Assembly: GCA_002428365.1 (NCBI GenBank)
Contig: DIVW01000005.1
Span: 82,259-146,258 of the forward strand
Length of the DNA: 64,000 nucleotides
DNA from: Propionibacteriaceae bacterium UBA6122
GTDB taxonomy: Bacteria; Actinomycetota; Actinomycetes; Propionibacteriales; Propionibacteriaceae
Direction: 5' to 3'
The position numbers and the translations under genes were made by a program. Of this stretch, positions 41,445-49,938 are shown piece by piece. Each line of letters begins with the position of its first letter. Positions within the stretch are counted from its first letter, which is position 1. The notes beneath the pieces were generated by a model, which was given only the letters and a program-made list of their open reading frames with translations, ran no database searches and was not told the origin of the DNA.

Positions 41445-42518
41445 TTAGTTGGCTGGTTGTTCGGTCAGCGTGATGCTGGCCTGGTGGGTCTGACCGCCGC
41501 GGAGGTAAGCCACCTGCACCTGATCGCCGACCTTCGCGGTCAGCAACAGCCGGGAGTAGCTCGCGCTGGTGGCGGCCTTGCCGTCCAAGGAGGTGATCAG
41601 ATCGCCGGCCATCAACCCGGCCGTTGCTGCTGGGGAGCCGGCGGTTGCCGCCTGGACGAACAGCCCGGGCTGGCCGTTGTGACGGACGGCAATATCGGCG
41701 CTGACCTGGGCAACGCTGAGGCCCGTCCACGGATGGGTGGCGGTGCCGTCAGTGAGCAGCTCTTGGCTGACCCGGCGGGCGATCGTGGCTGGAATGGCAT
41801 AGCCAAGATCGCGATTCCAGCTGGCCGCATCCGCCTTTGGTGGGATGGGCACGGCGGTGCTCAGCCCAATCAGCTGACCATCGCAAGAGACCAGAGCCCC
41901 GCCGGTGAGCGGATCGCTGATCGGGGTGTCCAGCTGGAGCGAGTCTTGCAGGATAGTGATTCCGCCGTCAGCCCTGGCCGCAGCCACGTTCTGGTTGACG
42001 GCGCTGATCAGGCCGCTGGTGAGGGTGGAATGCTGGTTCAGCGGGGAGCCGAGGGCCACTACCGGTTGACCAACCTTGACCACTTCGCCCCAGGCCAATG
42101 GCAGGGCCGGTAGCTGCACTCGATCAACCTTGAGCACTGCGAGGTCGCTGACCGGATCGGCGCCAACGAGTTTGGCTGGTAGCTGTTCGCCGCCTGGCAG
42201 CTGAACCGAAAGTGAGCTGGGGGTGCTGCCGAGTTGGTGGGCGTTGATGAGAATCACCCCGTCGGCTTGAATGATCACGCCGTTGCCAAGCGGGGACGCG
42301 CTACCGTCGGCGATCACGGTCACCAACGAGGGCTGCACTTTGACCGCGAGTCGTTGCGGGTCACAGGAGCCGGGCTGATCTCCAAGTTCCTTGTAGGCAA
42401 CGGCGCCCAGCACCCCGGCGGCCAAGCCGATCACCGTCGCGCCAGCAATCAGCGGCAGCCAGCCTCGAAAGCTGGTGGGTGGGGTGGGTTGGCTCAACGC
42501 TTTCTCCTGCTCGCTCAC
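41445..42518 (-). CDS. HtrA/DegP-like membrane protein with altered catalytic Ser and PDZ domain
   Basis: A 357-residue protein with one N-terminal helix (~20-42), an S1C trypsin-like domain (~55-230) and a PDZ domain (~260-350). His94 (INAHQL) and Asp125 (DPVSDLAVLK) of the triad are in place. The nucleophile motif GNSGGPL reads DPLTGGALV, so Ser becomes Thr205 and the oxyanion-hole Gly-Asn becomes Pro-Leu. It is probably inactive, or at best has Thr-type activity, and may serve as a PDZ-based binding protein. The start overlaps the EamA stop (ATGA). Confidence 0.87.
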   Translation of the reverse strand: MSEQEKALSQPTPPTSFRGWLPLIAGATVIGLAAGVLGAVAYKELGDQPGSCDPQRLAVKVQPSLVTVIADGSASPLGNGVIIQADGVILINAHQLGSTPSSLSVQLPGGEQLPAKLVGADPVSDLAVLKVDRVQLPALPLAWGEVVKVGQPVVALGSPLNQHSTLTSGLISAVNQNVAAARADGGITILQDSLQLDTPISDPLTGGALVSCDGQLIGLSTAVPIPPKADAASWNRDLGYAIPATIARRVSQELLTDGTATHPWTGLSVAQVSADIAVRHNGQPGLFVQAATAGSPAATAGLMAGDLITSLDGKAATSASYSRLLLTAKVGDQVQVAYLRGGQTHQASITLTEQPAN

Positions 42519-43501
42519 GTCCGGAATGCCCCGGCCTGATCACCATCATTGTGGTCTAACGGGGCAAGTTCTGGTTCGGCGATCGGCGGGTCCGCCGAAT
42601 CCCCGGACGCAGCGGCGTGGGTGCCGCTGCTGGCCCACTCGGCAAAGGCGACTGCGGCGATGATGGCCGCACAGGCGATCAGCTGTAGCAGCGTCAAGGA
42701 CTCCCCAAGTGCCAGCCAGCCGGCCAGCACTGCCACGGCAGGAATGGCGTTGATGGCCATCGCTGCCGAGGCGGCCGGAAGCAACCGGAGCGCGGAGTTG
42801 TACAACCCGAAGGCGACCAGCCCTGGGAAAACGCCCAGATAGGCGAGCTGCAGCCACGTTTCGGGCGGCAGCGCGGCCCAGTGAATCGGCTCACCGAATA
42901 GGGCCAGCGGCGCAAAGAAGACCGCACCAGTGGCAGCCTGCAGGCCGGCCAGGAACCAGGGGTGGTAGCGCGAGCTGAGCAGCTTGATGGTGATCGTGGA
43001 ACCGGCAGCGGTGACCATTGCGGCCAGTTCCAGCAGATTGCCCAGCCAAGGTGCTGGGGCGCTCTCCTGGGTGGTGCCACCGAAGGCCAGCACGGCCACC
43101 ATCGCGATCGACACCGCGATACCAACCGCCTGTTGCCAGCTCAGCCGCTCGCGCAGGAACAGCCACGCGCCCACCGCCACGATCAGCGGGGCGGTGGCTG
43201 AGACCACCCCGGCCTGGCTGGAGGTAGTGAACACCATCGCGAAGCCCTCGAGCGTGAAGTAGGCGCTGGGAATGAACGCCATGCTGGCGGCCAACAGTTT
43301 CCAGTCGCCCGGGCGGTAATCGGGGCGGGGGAGTCGATGCCAAAACGGCAGGAAGACCGCCGAAGCCACGACCATTCGCAGCCAGATGACCGCCATCGGC
43401 GGCAGCGCAGCGTAGGCGCCCTTGGTGGCGGTGAAACTGGTGCCCCAGAAGATCACCGTGCCGATCAGGTAGAAGATCGGTAGCAGGCGCTGCTTGGTCA
43501 T
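42515..43501 (-). CDS. EamA/DMT-family transporter 1
   Basis: A 328-residue drug/metabolite transporter with ten predicted helices in two EamA repeats (FWGTSFTATKGAYAALPP in the first; LGVFPGLVAFGLYNSALRLLPA in the second). An acidic, poorly ordered C-terminal tail of ~35 residues is present. Substrate unknown. It is first in an operon with the HtrA-like gene and rnhA. Confidence 0.88.
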   Translation of the reverse strand: MTKQRLLPIFYLIGTVIFWGTSFTATKGAYAALPPMAVIWLRMVVASAVFLPFWHRLPRPDYRPGDWKLLAASMAFIPSAYFTLEGFAMVFTTSSQAGVVSATAPLIVAVGAWLFLRERLSWQQAVGIAVSIAMVAVLAFGGTTQESAPAPWLGNLLELAAMVTAAGSTITIKLLSSRYHPWFLAGLQAATGAVFFAPLALFGEPIHWAALPPETWLQLAYLGVFPGLVAFGLYNSALRLLPAASAAMAINAIPAVAVLAGWLALGESLTLLQLIACAAIIAAVAFAEWASSGTHAAASGDSADPPIAEPELAPLDHNDGDQAGAFRT

Positions 43502-43650
43502 TTGCGGGCTTTCCGTTACGCCCCCGGCGGGCGCGACGCCCCATTATGCCGTCTACTCCGGGTGGTCGATGTTGTCCCCGGCTGCCCTACGGGGCAGTGG
43601 TGGTGGCGTCGCCTAGACTCGCAGTGGCCTCGCTCAAGACAAGGAAAAAG

Positions 43651-45387
43651 ATGATTCGACCTGTGCGCCGGCGGCGATTCGTGCTCCAGGTGGCTGCGGC
43701 CACCGCGTTGGCGGTAGGGCTGAGTGCCTGCGCCAGTGCTGATCCGATCACGCCCGGCAGCCGTCCGAATCAACCGACGGCTTCGTCGACGCCAACGCAC
43801 AGCTCCCAGACTGATCCGGCCAAACTGGCGGTGAAGCTGAACAGCCTGCCGGGCTGGTCCGATCCGGTCAACGATGGTGCCGGGACGTTCAGCCGCTCGA
43901 TCCTTGATGACGCAGGCAAAGTGACCTGGAAGGTGCTCGACGGTGCCAACAAGGTGGTCGACTACTCCGGATCGGGGCCGGTCGCATTCGGTGATTCCTC
44001 GGTCTATACCAAGGTTCCTGGCGTGCTTACCTTCCGCGGCAACAACTATCGCGACGCGCCCACCTACGGCACGGCCGACATCAAGGAAAAGAAGCTCCAG
44101 GTCGCGTGGGCGCGCGCAACCGGCGATGTGAAGGCCGAAGGCTCCTACTGGGCCGGCGCCGGCTGGACGGGGCAGCCACTGCTGGTGAACTGGCCCAAGG
44201 CCACCAAGCAGGCGATGGGGTTGAGTCAGGCGCAGATTGATGATGCGAGCTTCGTCGAGGTGGTCTACCCGGTGGTTGACGGAAAGGTGTACCGCCTCGA
44301 TCTGGCCAGCGGCACCGACACCAAGGCCCCGATTGAGACTGGTTTCGCCTTCAAAGGCACCGGCTCGATCGATCCGCGCGGCTACCCGTTGCTGTATGCA
44401 GGCATGGGCCTGAACGAGAACGGCGACAAGACCGCCCCCTGGCGGTACCGGATCTTCGACCTGATCCAGAACAAGGAAATCTCCGGCTGGGACGGCACTG
44501 ATTCGGCCGCGCCCCGGGAGTGGGGCGCCTTCGACTCCTCAGCCCTAGTCAACGCGGCCACCGACACCCTGGTTGAGCCGGGCGAGAACGGCCTGATCTA
44601 CAAGGTGAAGCTGAACACCAAGTTCAATGCTGCTGCCAAGACCGTCAGCGTGAACCCGGAGTTCCACAAGCTCGACTACAACACCCCGGTCTCCTCCCGG
44701 CACGGCATCGAGAGCTCGGCGGCGGCTTGGCGAAACCTGATGTACGCCGGTGACAACGACGGCAACATCGTGTGCTGGGACGCCACCACCTTGCAGGTGG
44801 TCTGGGTACGGCCCACCGGTGACGACACTGACGCCACCATCGTGGTGGAAACCACCGATGGCGTCCCCTACCTCTACACGGGCAACGAAATGGACAAGCG
44901 CGGCGAAGCCGGGGCGTCCAGTGGTCCGGTGACGATCCAGAAGATCAACGGGCTCAACGGCAATCAGGTGTGGAGCTATTCGATCGACGCGGTCTACAAC
45001 AAGGCGGTCAACGGCGGCCTGATGGCCACCCCGGTGCTGGGCACCGGCGAAGTCGCCGATCTGGTCTACTTCAACATTGCCAAGACCGGATCAGACAAGC
45101 GCGGCACGCTGGTGGCGCTGAACAAGGAATCCGGGACTGTCGCCTGGGAGCGGAAGCTGGCCAACTTCGGCTGGAGCTCCCCGGTGCTGGTCACCGGCGA
45201 CGACGGCCACAGCTACGGCATCGTGGGGGACTCCAGCGGCCTGTTGCACCTGTTCGATCCGAACACCGGAGTGGACTTCTCCACCTTGCAGCTGTCAAAG
45301 AACATCGAGGCCACCCCAGCGGTGTACGGAAACATGCTGGTGGTTGGCACCTACGCCAAGCTCCTCTACGGGATTCGGATCAGCTGA
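43651..45387 (+). CDS. PQQ-like beta-propeller lipoprotein
   Basis: A 578-residue surface lipoprotein. The N-terminus MIRPVRRRRF is basic and the lipobox VGLSAC puts the lipid on C27, followed by a Ser/Thr/Pro linker. The rest forms a PQQ-binding-like (quinoprotein) propeller, with blades recognisable as DNDGNIVCWD-TTLQVVW, VALNKESGTVAWERKL and GDSSGLLHLFD. No calcium/PQQ residues can be assigned. It may be a scaffold, as in BamB-like proteins, or a surface sensor. AAGGAAA precedes the ATG at 43651. Confidence 0.82.
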   Translation: MIRPVRRRRFVLQVAAATALAVGLSACASADPITPGSRPNQPTASSTPTHSSQTDPAKLAVKLNSLPGWSDPVNDGAGTFSRSILDDAGKVTWKVLDGANKVVDYSGSGPVAFGDSSVYTKVPGVLTFRGNNYRDAPTYGTADIKEKKLQVAWARATGDVKAEGSYWAGAGWTGQPLLVNWPKATKQAMGLSQAQIDDASFVEVVYPVVDGKVYRLDLASGTDTKAPIETGFAFKGTGSIDPRGYPLLYAGMGLNENGDKTAPWRYRIFDLIQNKEISGWDGTDSAAPREWGAFDSSALVNAATDTLVEPGENGLIYKVKLNTKFNAAAKTVSVNPEFHKLDYNTPVSSRHGIESSAAAWRNLMYAGDNDGNIVCWDATTLQVVWVRPTGDDTDATIVVETTDGVPYLYTGNEMDKRGEAGASSGPVTIQKINGLNGNQVWSYSIDAVYNKAVNGGLMATPVLGTGEVADLVYFNIAKTGSDKRGTLVALNKESGTVAWERKLANFGWSSPVLVTGDDGHSYGIVGDSSGLLHLFDPNTGVDFSTLQLSKNIEATPAVYGNMLVVGTYAKLLYGIRIS

Positions 45388-45458
45388 AAGCAAGGTAGTT
45401 CGAAGCTGGCTGGGCGAGTCGAGACCTCAGGTTTGGTGCGGCGTACGACTATTGGACT

Positions 45459-46103
45459 GTGACACGTATCGCACCTAGTGGCCTGCCTAAATCGGGCCCT
45501 GGCCGGGCAGTGGCGCCCGCGCCGAACAAATCGTTGCGCGCCTTGGGATTCGGCGCAGCTTTGGCGGCTTCGCTGTTGACGCTGACCGGCTGCGGGCTCC
45601 TCGACTGGGGAGCCCAGTTCGCCCCAACTCCGGTTCCGTACAGCCCGCACCAATCACCTAGCGCGATTGCCCCGACTCCGACTCCGACGCCGACCCCGAG
45701 CCCAGCTTCGGTGCCGGTGAAGGCGACCGGTTCGCTGATGCTGCACGCCAACCCGGTCACCGAAAAGCTCACTGGCACCTGCACGCTGGGGGAGCCCGCG
45801 ACGATCGTCCTTGCCGATCACCAGAACGACTTCTTCACCACCGTGGACGTGACCGTGGTGATTAGCCCCGCCAGCCTGGAGGTGGTCTCAGTAGCAGTGA
45901 TCCTCGGTGAGGACGCTGAAGAGGGCACTCACGACATGTCATTTTCCTCGGAGGTACCGATTGCCGGAACCTCAGCCGCGCTGACGGGCTCTGGCCCGGA
46001 CTACCGGGTGACCGGAGTGGTGCAGGACCGCGAAACCCGCCACAACAAGACGACCACGACGCTGATTCCGTTCACCATCAATGCCAACTGCAAGGCGTCC
46101 TGA
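45459..46103 (+). CDS. Small lipoprotein with Pro/Thr linker
   Basis: A 214-residue predicted lipoprotein; the lipobox LLTLTGC is at ~39-45, later than usual, so a downstream TTG start before LRALGFGAAL is possible. A TPTPTPTPSP linker (~72-82) leads to a ~125-residue domain with no recognised family. It converges on the large hydrolase gene with a 4-base gap. The GTG start at 45459 has no clear SD. Confidence 0.68.
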   Translation: MTRIAPSGLPKSGPGRAVAPAPNKSLRALGFGAALAASLLTLTGCGLLDWGAQFAPTPVPYSPHQSPSAIAPTPTPTPTPSPASVPVKATGSLMLHANPVTEKLTGTCTLGEPATIVLADHQNDFFTTVDVTVVISPASLEVVSVAVILGEDAEEGTHDMSFSSEVPIAGTSAALTGSGPDYRVTGVVQDRETRHNKTTTTLIPFTINANCKAS

Positions 46104-46107
46104 TCGC

Positions 46108-48597
46108 TCAGGAGACCTTTTTGCTGGCCTGCTTGGTCGAGGTGTTGTAGCCGGTCCGTTTGGCCGTCACCTTGATAGTGATGGTCTTGCCCTTGTCGGA
46201 CTTGGTCAGCTTGTAGGTGGTCTTGGTGGCGCCCTTGATGGCCGTAGTGCCGCGGTACCACTGGTAGCTGAACTTGGGCTCAGGGGCCCAGGTGCCAACC
46301 TTGACCGTGAGGGTCTTGCCCACCTTGGCCGTGCCGGAAATCGATGGGGCCGGCGCGGCCGTGAAGTTGAGCTTGGCGATCGTCGCGGTGGCTGCCGACG
46401 TGCGGGTCACCTTGGCGAAGGCGCCGCCAGCGTTACTGACCTTGACCAGGAGGACGTGCCCGGCGTCGCCGAGCTGCAGCTTGTAGGTGGCGGCAGTGGC
46501 GCCCGTGATGGCGGTCTTGTCGCGGTACCACTGGTAGCTGAAGCCAGCAGGTGCTGGCGTCCAGGAGCCGGGCTTGGCGGTGAGCGTCTGGCCGACGGCA
46601 AGCTTGCCAGCGATGGTCGGGGTCGGGGCGCTGGTGATCTTGCCCTGTTTGACTGCGGCAGTAGGCGCTGAATTGCTCGTGGCTGAGTAGTAGCCAGCCT
46701 TGGTGCCGGTGACCTTGACTTGCACCTTGGCCTGGTAGTCGGCGGCCTGCAACCGGTAGCTGGTGCCGGTGGCGCCCTTGATCGCGGCACCATTGCGGTA
46801 CCACTGGTAGCTGAGCGCTACCGGAGCCGGTGCCCAAGCGCCAGCAGTGGCGGTGAGAACCTTGCCAGCCTCGGCGCTACCGCTGATCTTCGGGGCCGGG
46901 GTGGCGGTCAGCGTGGCCGGGGTGACCGCGGCGGTGCCCACTGAGGTGCGCGCGATGCTGGTGTAGGTCGCCTTGCTGCCGGTCGCGGTCACCCTGATTA
47001 CCTTGCCGACGTCGTCAGGCTGCAGCACATAGGTGGGGCCGGTGGCCGCTCCAATCGGCGTGGCGCCGCGGTACCACTGGTAGGAAAGGTCGATCTTGCC
47101 CGGGCCCCAGGCGCCGGGATTGGCCGAAAGGGGCTGGCCGACGATGGTCTTGCCGCTCACCGTCGGAGTTGAAGCTACGTCGAGGAGCATGAACAGCCGA
47201 GACCAGGTCTTGGCGTCGACCGTGCCGGAGGCGGTCAGCCCGGCACCAGCCTGGAAGGTCTTCATCGAAGAGGTGGTGATGGGGCCGAATGCGCCGCCAC
47301 CCTCAGCGGGCAGCCCGGCCAATCCAAGCAGGGTTTTGAGAGCTTTGACCCGATCAGAGGATTCACCGGGTTTCACCGTGGCCATCAGGGCGGTGATGGT
47401 GTTCGGACCAGCCTGGCCATCGACTTCAAGTTTCTTGCTCGACTGCACCGACTTCACCGCGGCAACAGTGGCCGAGTCGTACCTGCTGGTGGGGGACACC
47501 TTCTTGCCGGCCCCGCTGAGCAGGTATTGCAGGGCGGTGACCTTCGTCCCCTGGTTGCCAGAGACCAGCACGATGCTGAGCGGAGCCACGTCGTATTGGG
47601 TGAGGTCGTATTCGGCGATCACGGCCCGCACCGCCTTGGCGTAGGCAGCGGCGCTGGCGGCATGCTCGGTCTTGGCGATTGCATCGACGAAGCTCGACAC
47701 GTTGTTCATCGCCTTGCGGGCGCCGGCGTATTCGCTGCCCTCGGCGACGATCGCGGCGTGGCCAAGGACCGAATCGCCGATGGAGCTGAACTTGCTGTAC
47801 TTGGTGGTCTTACCGCTAGCGGTGACCGAATAGCAGCCAGCCTGGTAGGTGTTCGCGGCCGAGGCCGAGGTGACACCGGAGTCGCCGACGAAGTTCAGCT
47901 TCGAGTAGCGCCGCAGGCCGGCGTAGTAGGAGCGGGTCTTCCAGTAGGACAAGGTGGACTTGACTACGCCGTACTTGCGTCCCTTTGCCTCGATGATTTC
48001 CCAGTCCCCGTTGGACAGTCTCTTGGTGAGCACCGCGACATGGCCGATGCCGTTGGAGCGGGCCGGGTTGTTGCGCAGGAACACTAGGTCGCCGGTCTTC
48101 GGACTGCCGGAGACTTTGCTGGTCACGTTGTATTGGGATGCGGCCAGATCGGTAATCGGGTTGCCGGAGCGACCGTAGGTCCACTGCACCAGCTCGGAGC
48201 AGTCAAAGGCCTTGGGGTTGTTGTTGTCGATCGAAGCTTCAGCGCCGAGGACGTAGGCCTTGCCGACCTGAGCCGCAGTGAGCTTGACGTACTGCGGCGA
48301 AGAAAGCTTGGCGGTGCAGCGGGTGCTGAACAGGTTCTTGGCCGAGGTGGCGAGTTTGGCGGTGCCGTAGTCGGTGTTGATGGCGGCTTGGGCGATTGAG
48401 ACCGAAGTTGGCACGCCGTACTGCCGCTGAGCAGCCTGGGCCGGGCTGATCAGGCTAGTCACGAAGGCCTTCTTGGCGGTGGCGGTGGCCGCGGCTGCGT
48501 TCGGGGCGCCCGTCAGCGACAGGCCGAAGAGCATGGCGATGCCGACGACGCTGGAAAGTGGACGCAGAACCCGTTTCACAAGGTGATTTACGAACAC
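46108..48597 (-). CDS. Secreted mosaic peptidoglycan hydrolase (split glucosaminidase + NlpC/P60 + PG-binding + Ig-like)
   Basis: An 829-residue exported protein. The signal peptide ends near residue 37. Residues ~43-94 (VSIAQAAINTDYG, KNLFSTRC) match the first half of a FlgJ-type glucosaminidase, but its catalytic Glu is N74. Residues ~105-230 are an NlpC/P60 domain with Cys133 (FDCSELV), His186 (GHVAVL) and a likely third residue near Glu203. Residues ~250-336 (KYSKFSSIGDSVLGHAAIV, IAEYDLTQYD) match the second half of a glucosaminidase. Two peptidoglycan-binding domains (~345-407, ~411-472) and four ~85-residue repeats, each with SYQWYR, follow. The start is GTG. It likely cleaves wall peptides. 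Confidence 0.88.
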   Translation of the reverse strand: MFVNHLVKRVLRPLSSVVGIAMLFGLSLTGAPNAAAATATAKKAFVTSLISPAQAAQRQYGVPTSVSIAQAAINTDYGTAKLATSAKNLFSTRCTAKLSSPQYVKLTAAQVGKAYVLGAEASIDNNNPKAFDCSELVQWTYGRSGNPITDLAASQYNVTSKVSGSPKTGDLVFLRNNPARSNGIGHVAVLTKRLSNGDWEIIEAKGRKYGVVKSTLSYWKTRSYYAGLRRYSKLNFVGDSGVTSASAANTYQAGCYSVTASGKTTKYSKFSSIGDSVLGHAAIVAEGSEYAGARKAMNNVSSFVDAIAKTEHAASAAAYAKAVRAVIAEYDLTQYDVAPLSIVLVSGNQGTKVTALQYLLSGAGKKVSPTSRYDSATVAAVKSVQSSKKLEVDGQAGPNTITALMATVKPGESSDRVKALKTLLGLAGLPAEGGGAFGPITTSSMKTFQAGAGLTASGTVDAKTWSRLFMLLDVASTPTVSGKTIVGQPLSANPGAWGPGKIDLSYQWYRGATPIGAATGPTYVLQPDDVGKVIRVTATGSKATYTSIARTSVGTAAVTPATLTATPAPKISGSAEAGKVLTATAGAWAPAPVALSYQWYRNGAAIKGATGTSYRLQAADYQAKVQVKVTGTKAGYYSATSNSAPTAAVKQGKITSAPTPTIAGKLAVGQTLTAKPGSWTPAPAGFSYQWYRDKTAITGATAATYKLQLGDAGHVLLVKVSNAGGAFAKVTRTSAATATIAKLNFTAAPAPSISGTAKVGKTLTVKVGTWAPEPKFSYQWYRGTTAIKGATKTTYKLTKSDKGKTITIKVTAKRTGYNTSTKQASKKVS

Positions 48598-48614
48598 CTT
48601 GGGTCAAGGTCACA

Positions 48615-48690
48615 AGTCCCCCTTCGGGGGGACTGCCCTTATTCTCAAGATGCGACTTTCGCTGACTAGGGGTTTTACTGAGAAGTCAGC
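48615..48690 (-). promoter_or_regulatory. Structured leader: two hairpins between cysE and the hydrolase
   Basis: AGTCCCCC-TTCG-GGGGGACT (48615-48634) is a perfect 8-pair stem with a UUCG-type loop. GCTGACT (48661-48667) pairs with AGTCAGC (48684-48690). They may terminate cysE transcription, control the hydrolase, or both. The first ends 18 bases before the hydrolase GTG, which lacks a normal SD. Confidence 0.55.
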
Positions 48691-48732
48691 TAGACGTGTC
48701 GTTCAGGGTTTTGGGCCCCGATGACGGCGTGT

Positions 48733-49509
48733 TCAGAGCGGGTCGTTGTCCAGTTCCATCGCCGGTAGGCCATGAATCGGGTAGCTAACCGGACGGGCTG
48801 GCACCCCGGCAACGGTGGTAAACGGGGCCACATCTTCCAGCACCACCGAGCCGGCGCCGATCTTGGCACCTTCGCCTACGCGGATGTTGCCCAACACTTT
48901 GGCACCGGCCCCGATCATCACTCCACGACCGATCTTGGGGTGTCGATCGCCGCCGACTTTGCCGGTGCCGCCGAGGGTGACTTCGTGCAGCATCGAGAAG
49001 TCGTCCTCGACCACGGCGGTCTCGCCGATCACCACTGAGGTGGCGTGGTCGAACATGATCCCTTTGCCAATGCGGGCACCGGGATGGATGTCGACGGCGA
49101 ACACCTCAGAGATGCGACTTTGCAGGTACATGGCCAGCGCCGGGCGCTCGTGCGTCCAGTAGTAGTGGGCCACCCGATAGGACTGTAGGGCGTGGAAGCC
49201 CTTGAAGTAGAGCAATGGCTGGGAGTAGCCGCGGGTGGCCGGGTCGCGGCTGAGCACCGCGCGCAAATCTTCGCGAACGGCCGCACCGATGCCGGGATCG
49301 TCGTCGAACGCCTGTTGAATCAACTCGCGCAAGGTTAGGGAGGTGATGGTTTCGCTGCCCAGCTTTGCGGCCAGGATGAAAGAGAGTGAATCCTCCAGGC
49401 GGCTATGGGAGAGCACCGTGGTGTGCAAGAAGCTGGCCAGGGACGGTTCGCCCTTGGCTTCGGTTTCGACCTCTGATCGGACTCGCGCCCAGATCTCATC
49501 GCGGGTCAT
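48733..49509 (-). CDS. cysE: Serine O-acetyltransferase
   Basis: A 258-residue long-form CysE. It makes O-acetylserine from serine and acetyl-CoA, the committed step of cysteine synthesis. The N-terminal alpha-helical domain is followed by left-handed beta-helix hexapeptide repeats (FAVDIHPGARIGKGIMFDHA, VVIGETAVVEDD, LGGTGKVGGDRHPKIGRGVMIGAGAKVLG shown in part). No cysteine synthase gene is near. The start at 49509 is preceded by AGGTGAG; the frame stays open upstream but lacks an SD there. Confidence 0.92.
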   Translation of the reverse strand: MTRDEIWARVRSEVETEAKGEPSLASFLHTTVLSHSRLEDSLSFILAAKLGSETITSLTLRELIQQAFDDDPGIGAAVREDLRAVLSRDPATRGYSQPLLYFKGFHALQSYRVAHYYWTHERPALAMYLQSRISEVFAVDIHPGARIGKGIMFDHATSVVIGETAVVEDDFSMLHEVTLGGTGKVGGDRHPKIGRGVMIGAGAKVLGNIRVGEGAKIGAGSVVLEDVAPFTTVAGVPARPVSYPIHGLPAMELDNDPL

Positions 49510-49510
49510 T

Positions 49511-49714
49511 TCACTCACCTGTGCCCATCCTCGGTTGGAATGCTGGCCTTCGCCACCAGCTTGTCGTGCTGCTCGCCACGCCGGGCTGCCGAACTGAGCT
49601 AGCGAACCGGTGCCAACGGCCTCCAGCATTCAGCAATAACACCGCTGTGCTCGGCCTGATTCCACCAGCGAGCACGAGATCGTTACCCGGGCCGGGGAAA
49701 ATGATGTCTTTCAT
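49511..49714 (-). CDS. Possible small ORF coupled to cysE
   Basis: A 67-codon frame (MKDIIFPGPGNDLVLAGG...) with a fair SD (ACGAGGAA) and ATG, ending one base before the cysE start. It could be a leader peptide or chance. The product is not recognised and has no cysteine. The 224 bases upstream of it (49715-49938) contain no gene. Confidence 0.3.
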   Translation of the reverse strand: MKDIIFPGPGNDLVLAGGIRPSTAVLLLNAGGRWHRFASSVRQPGVASSTTSWWRRPAFQPRMGTGE

Positions 49715-49938
49715 GGGGTTCCTCGTGATGTTGGGAAGCGTTGTCTGGTGGCCGTCGGCGCTCGCCGGACGGGTCGGAGCTGGCTCGGCAGCAGCAGTTG
49801 CGGGTTGGCTAGGACCGGCTCAGCCGCGACAACAACGCAGCAGCGCGCACGCAAGGCTCAGCGACTGAGCGAGCCTGGGGCTGATCTGCATGGAACAAGG
49901 CTAGCAGGCAGGAAGTTGGGCTTGGCAGGCCGAATCGG

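Noticed and set aside
45459..46103. FMN-binding target of ApbE among the later lipoproteins
   Set aside because: No S/T-G-A-T motif with an upstream Asp in this or the neighbouring lipoprotein.
48598..48732. c-di-AMP (ydaO-type) riboswitch before the wall hydrolase
   Set aside because: The gap is short and the conserved ydaO core segments were not found; only two simple hairpins are present.
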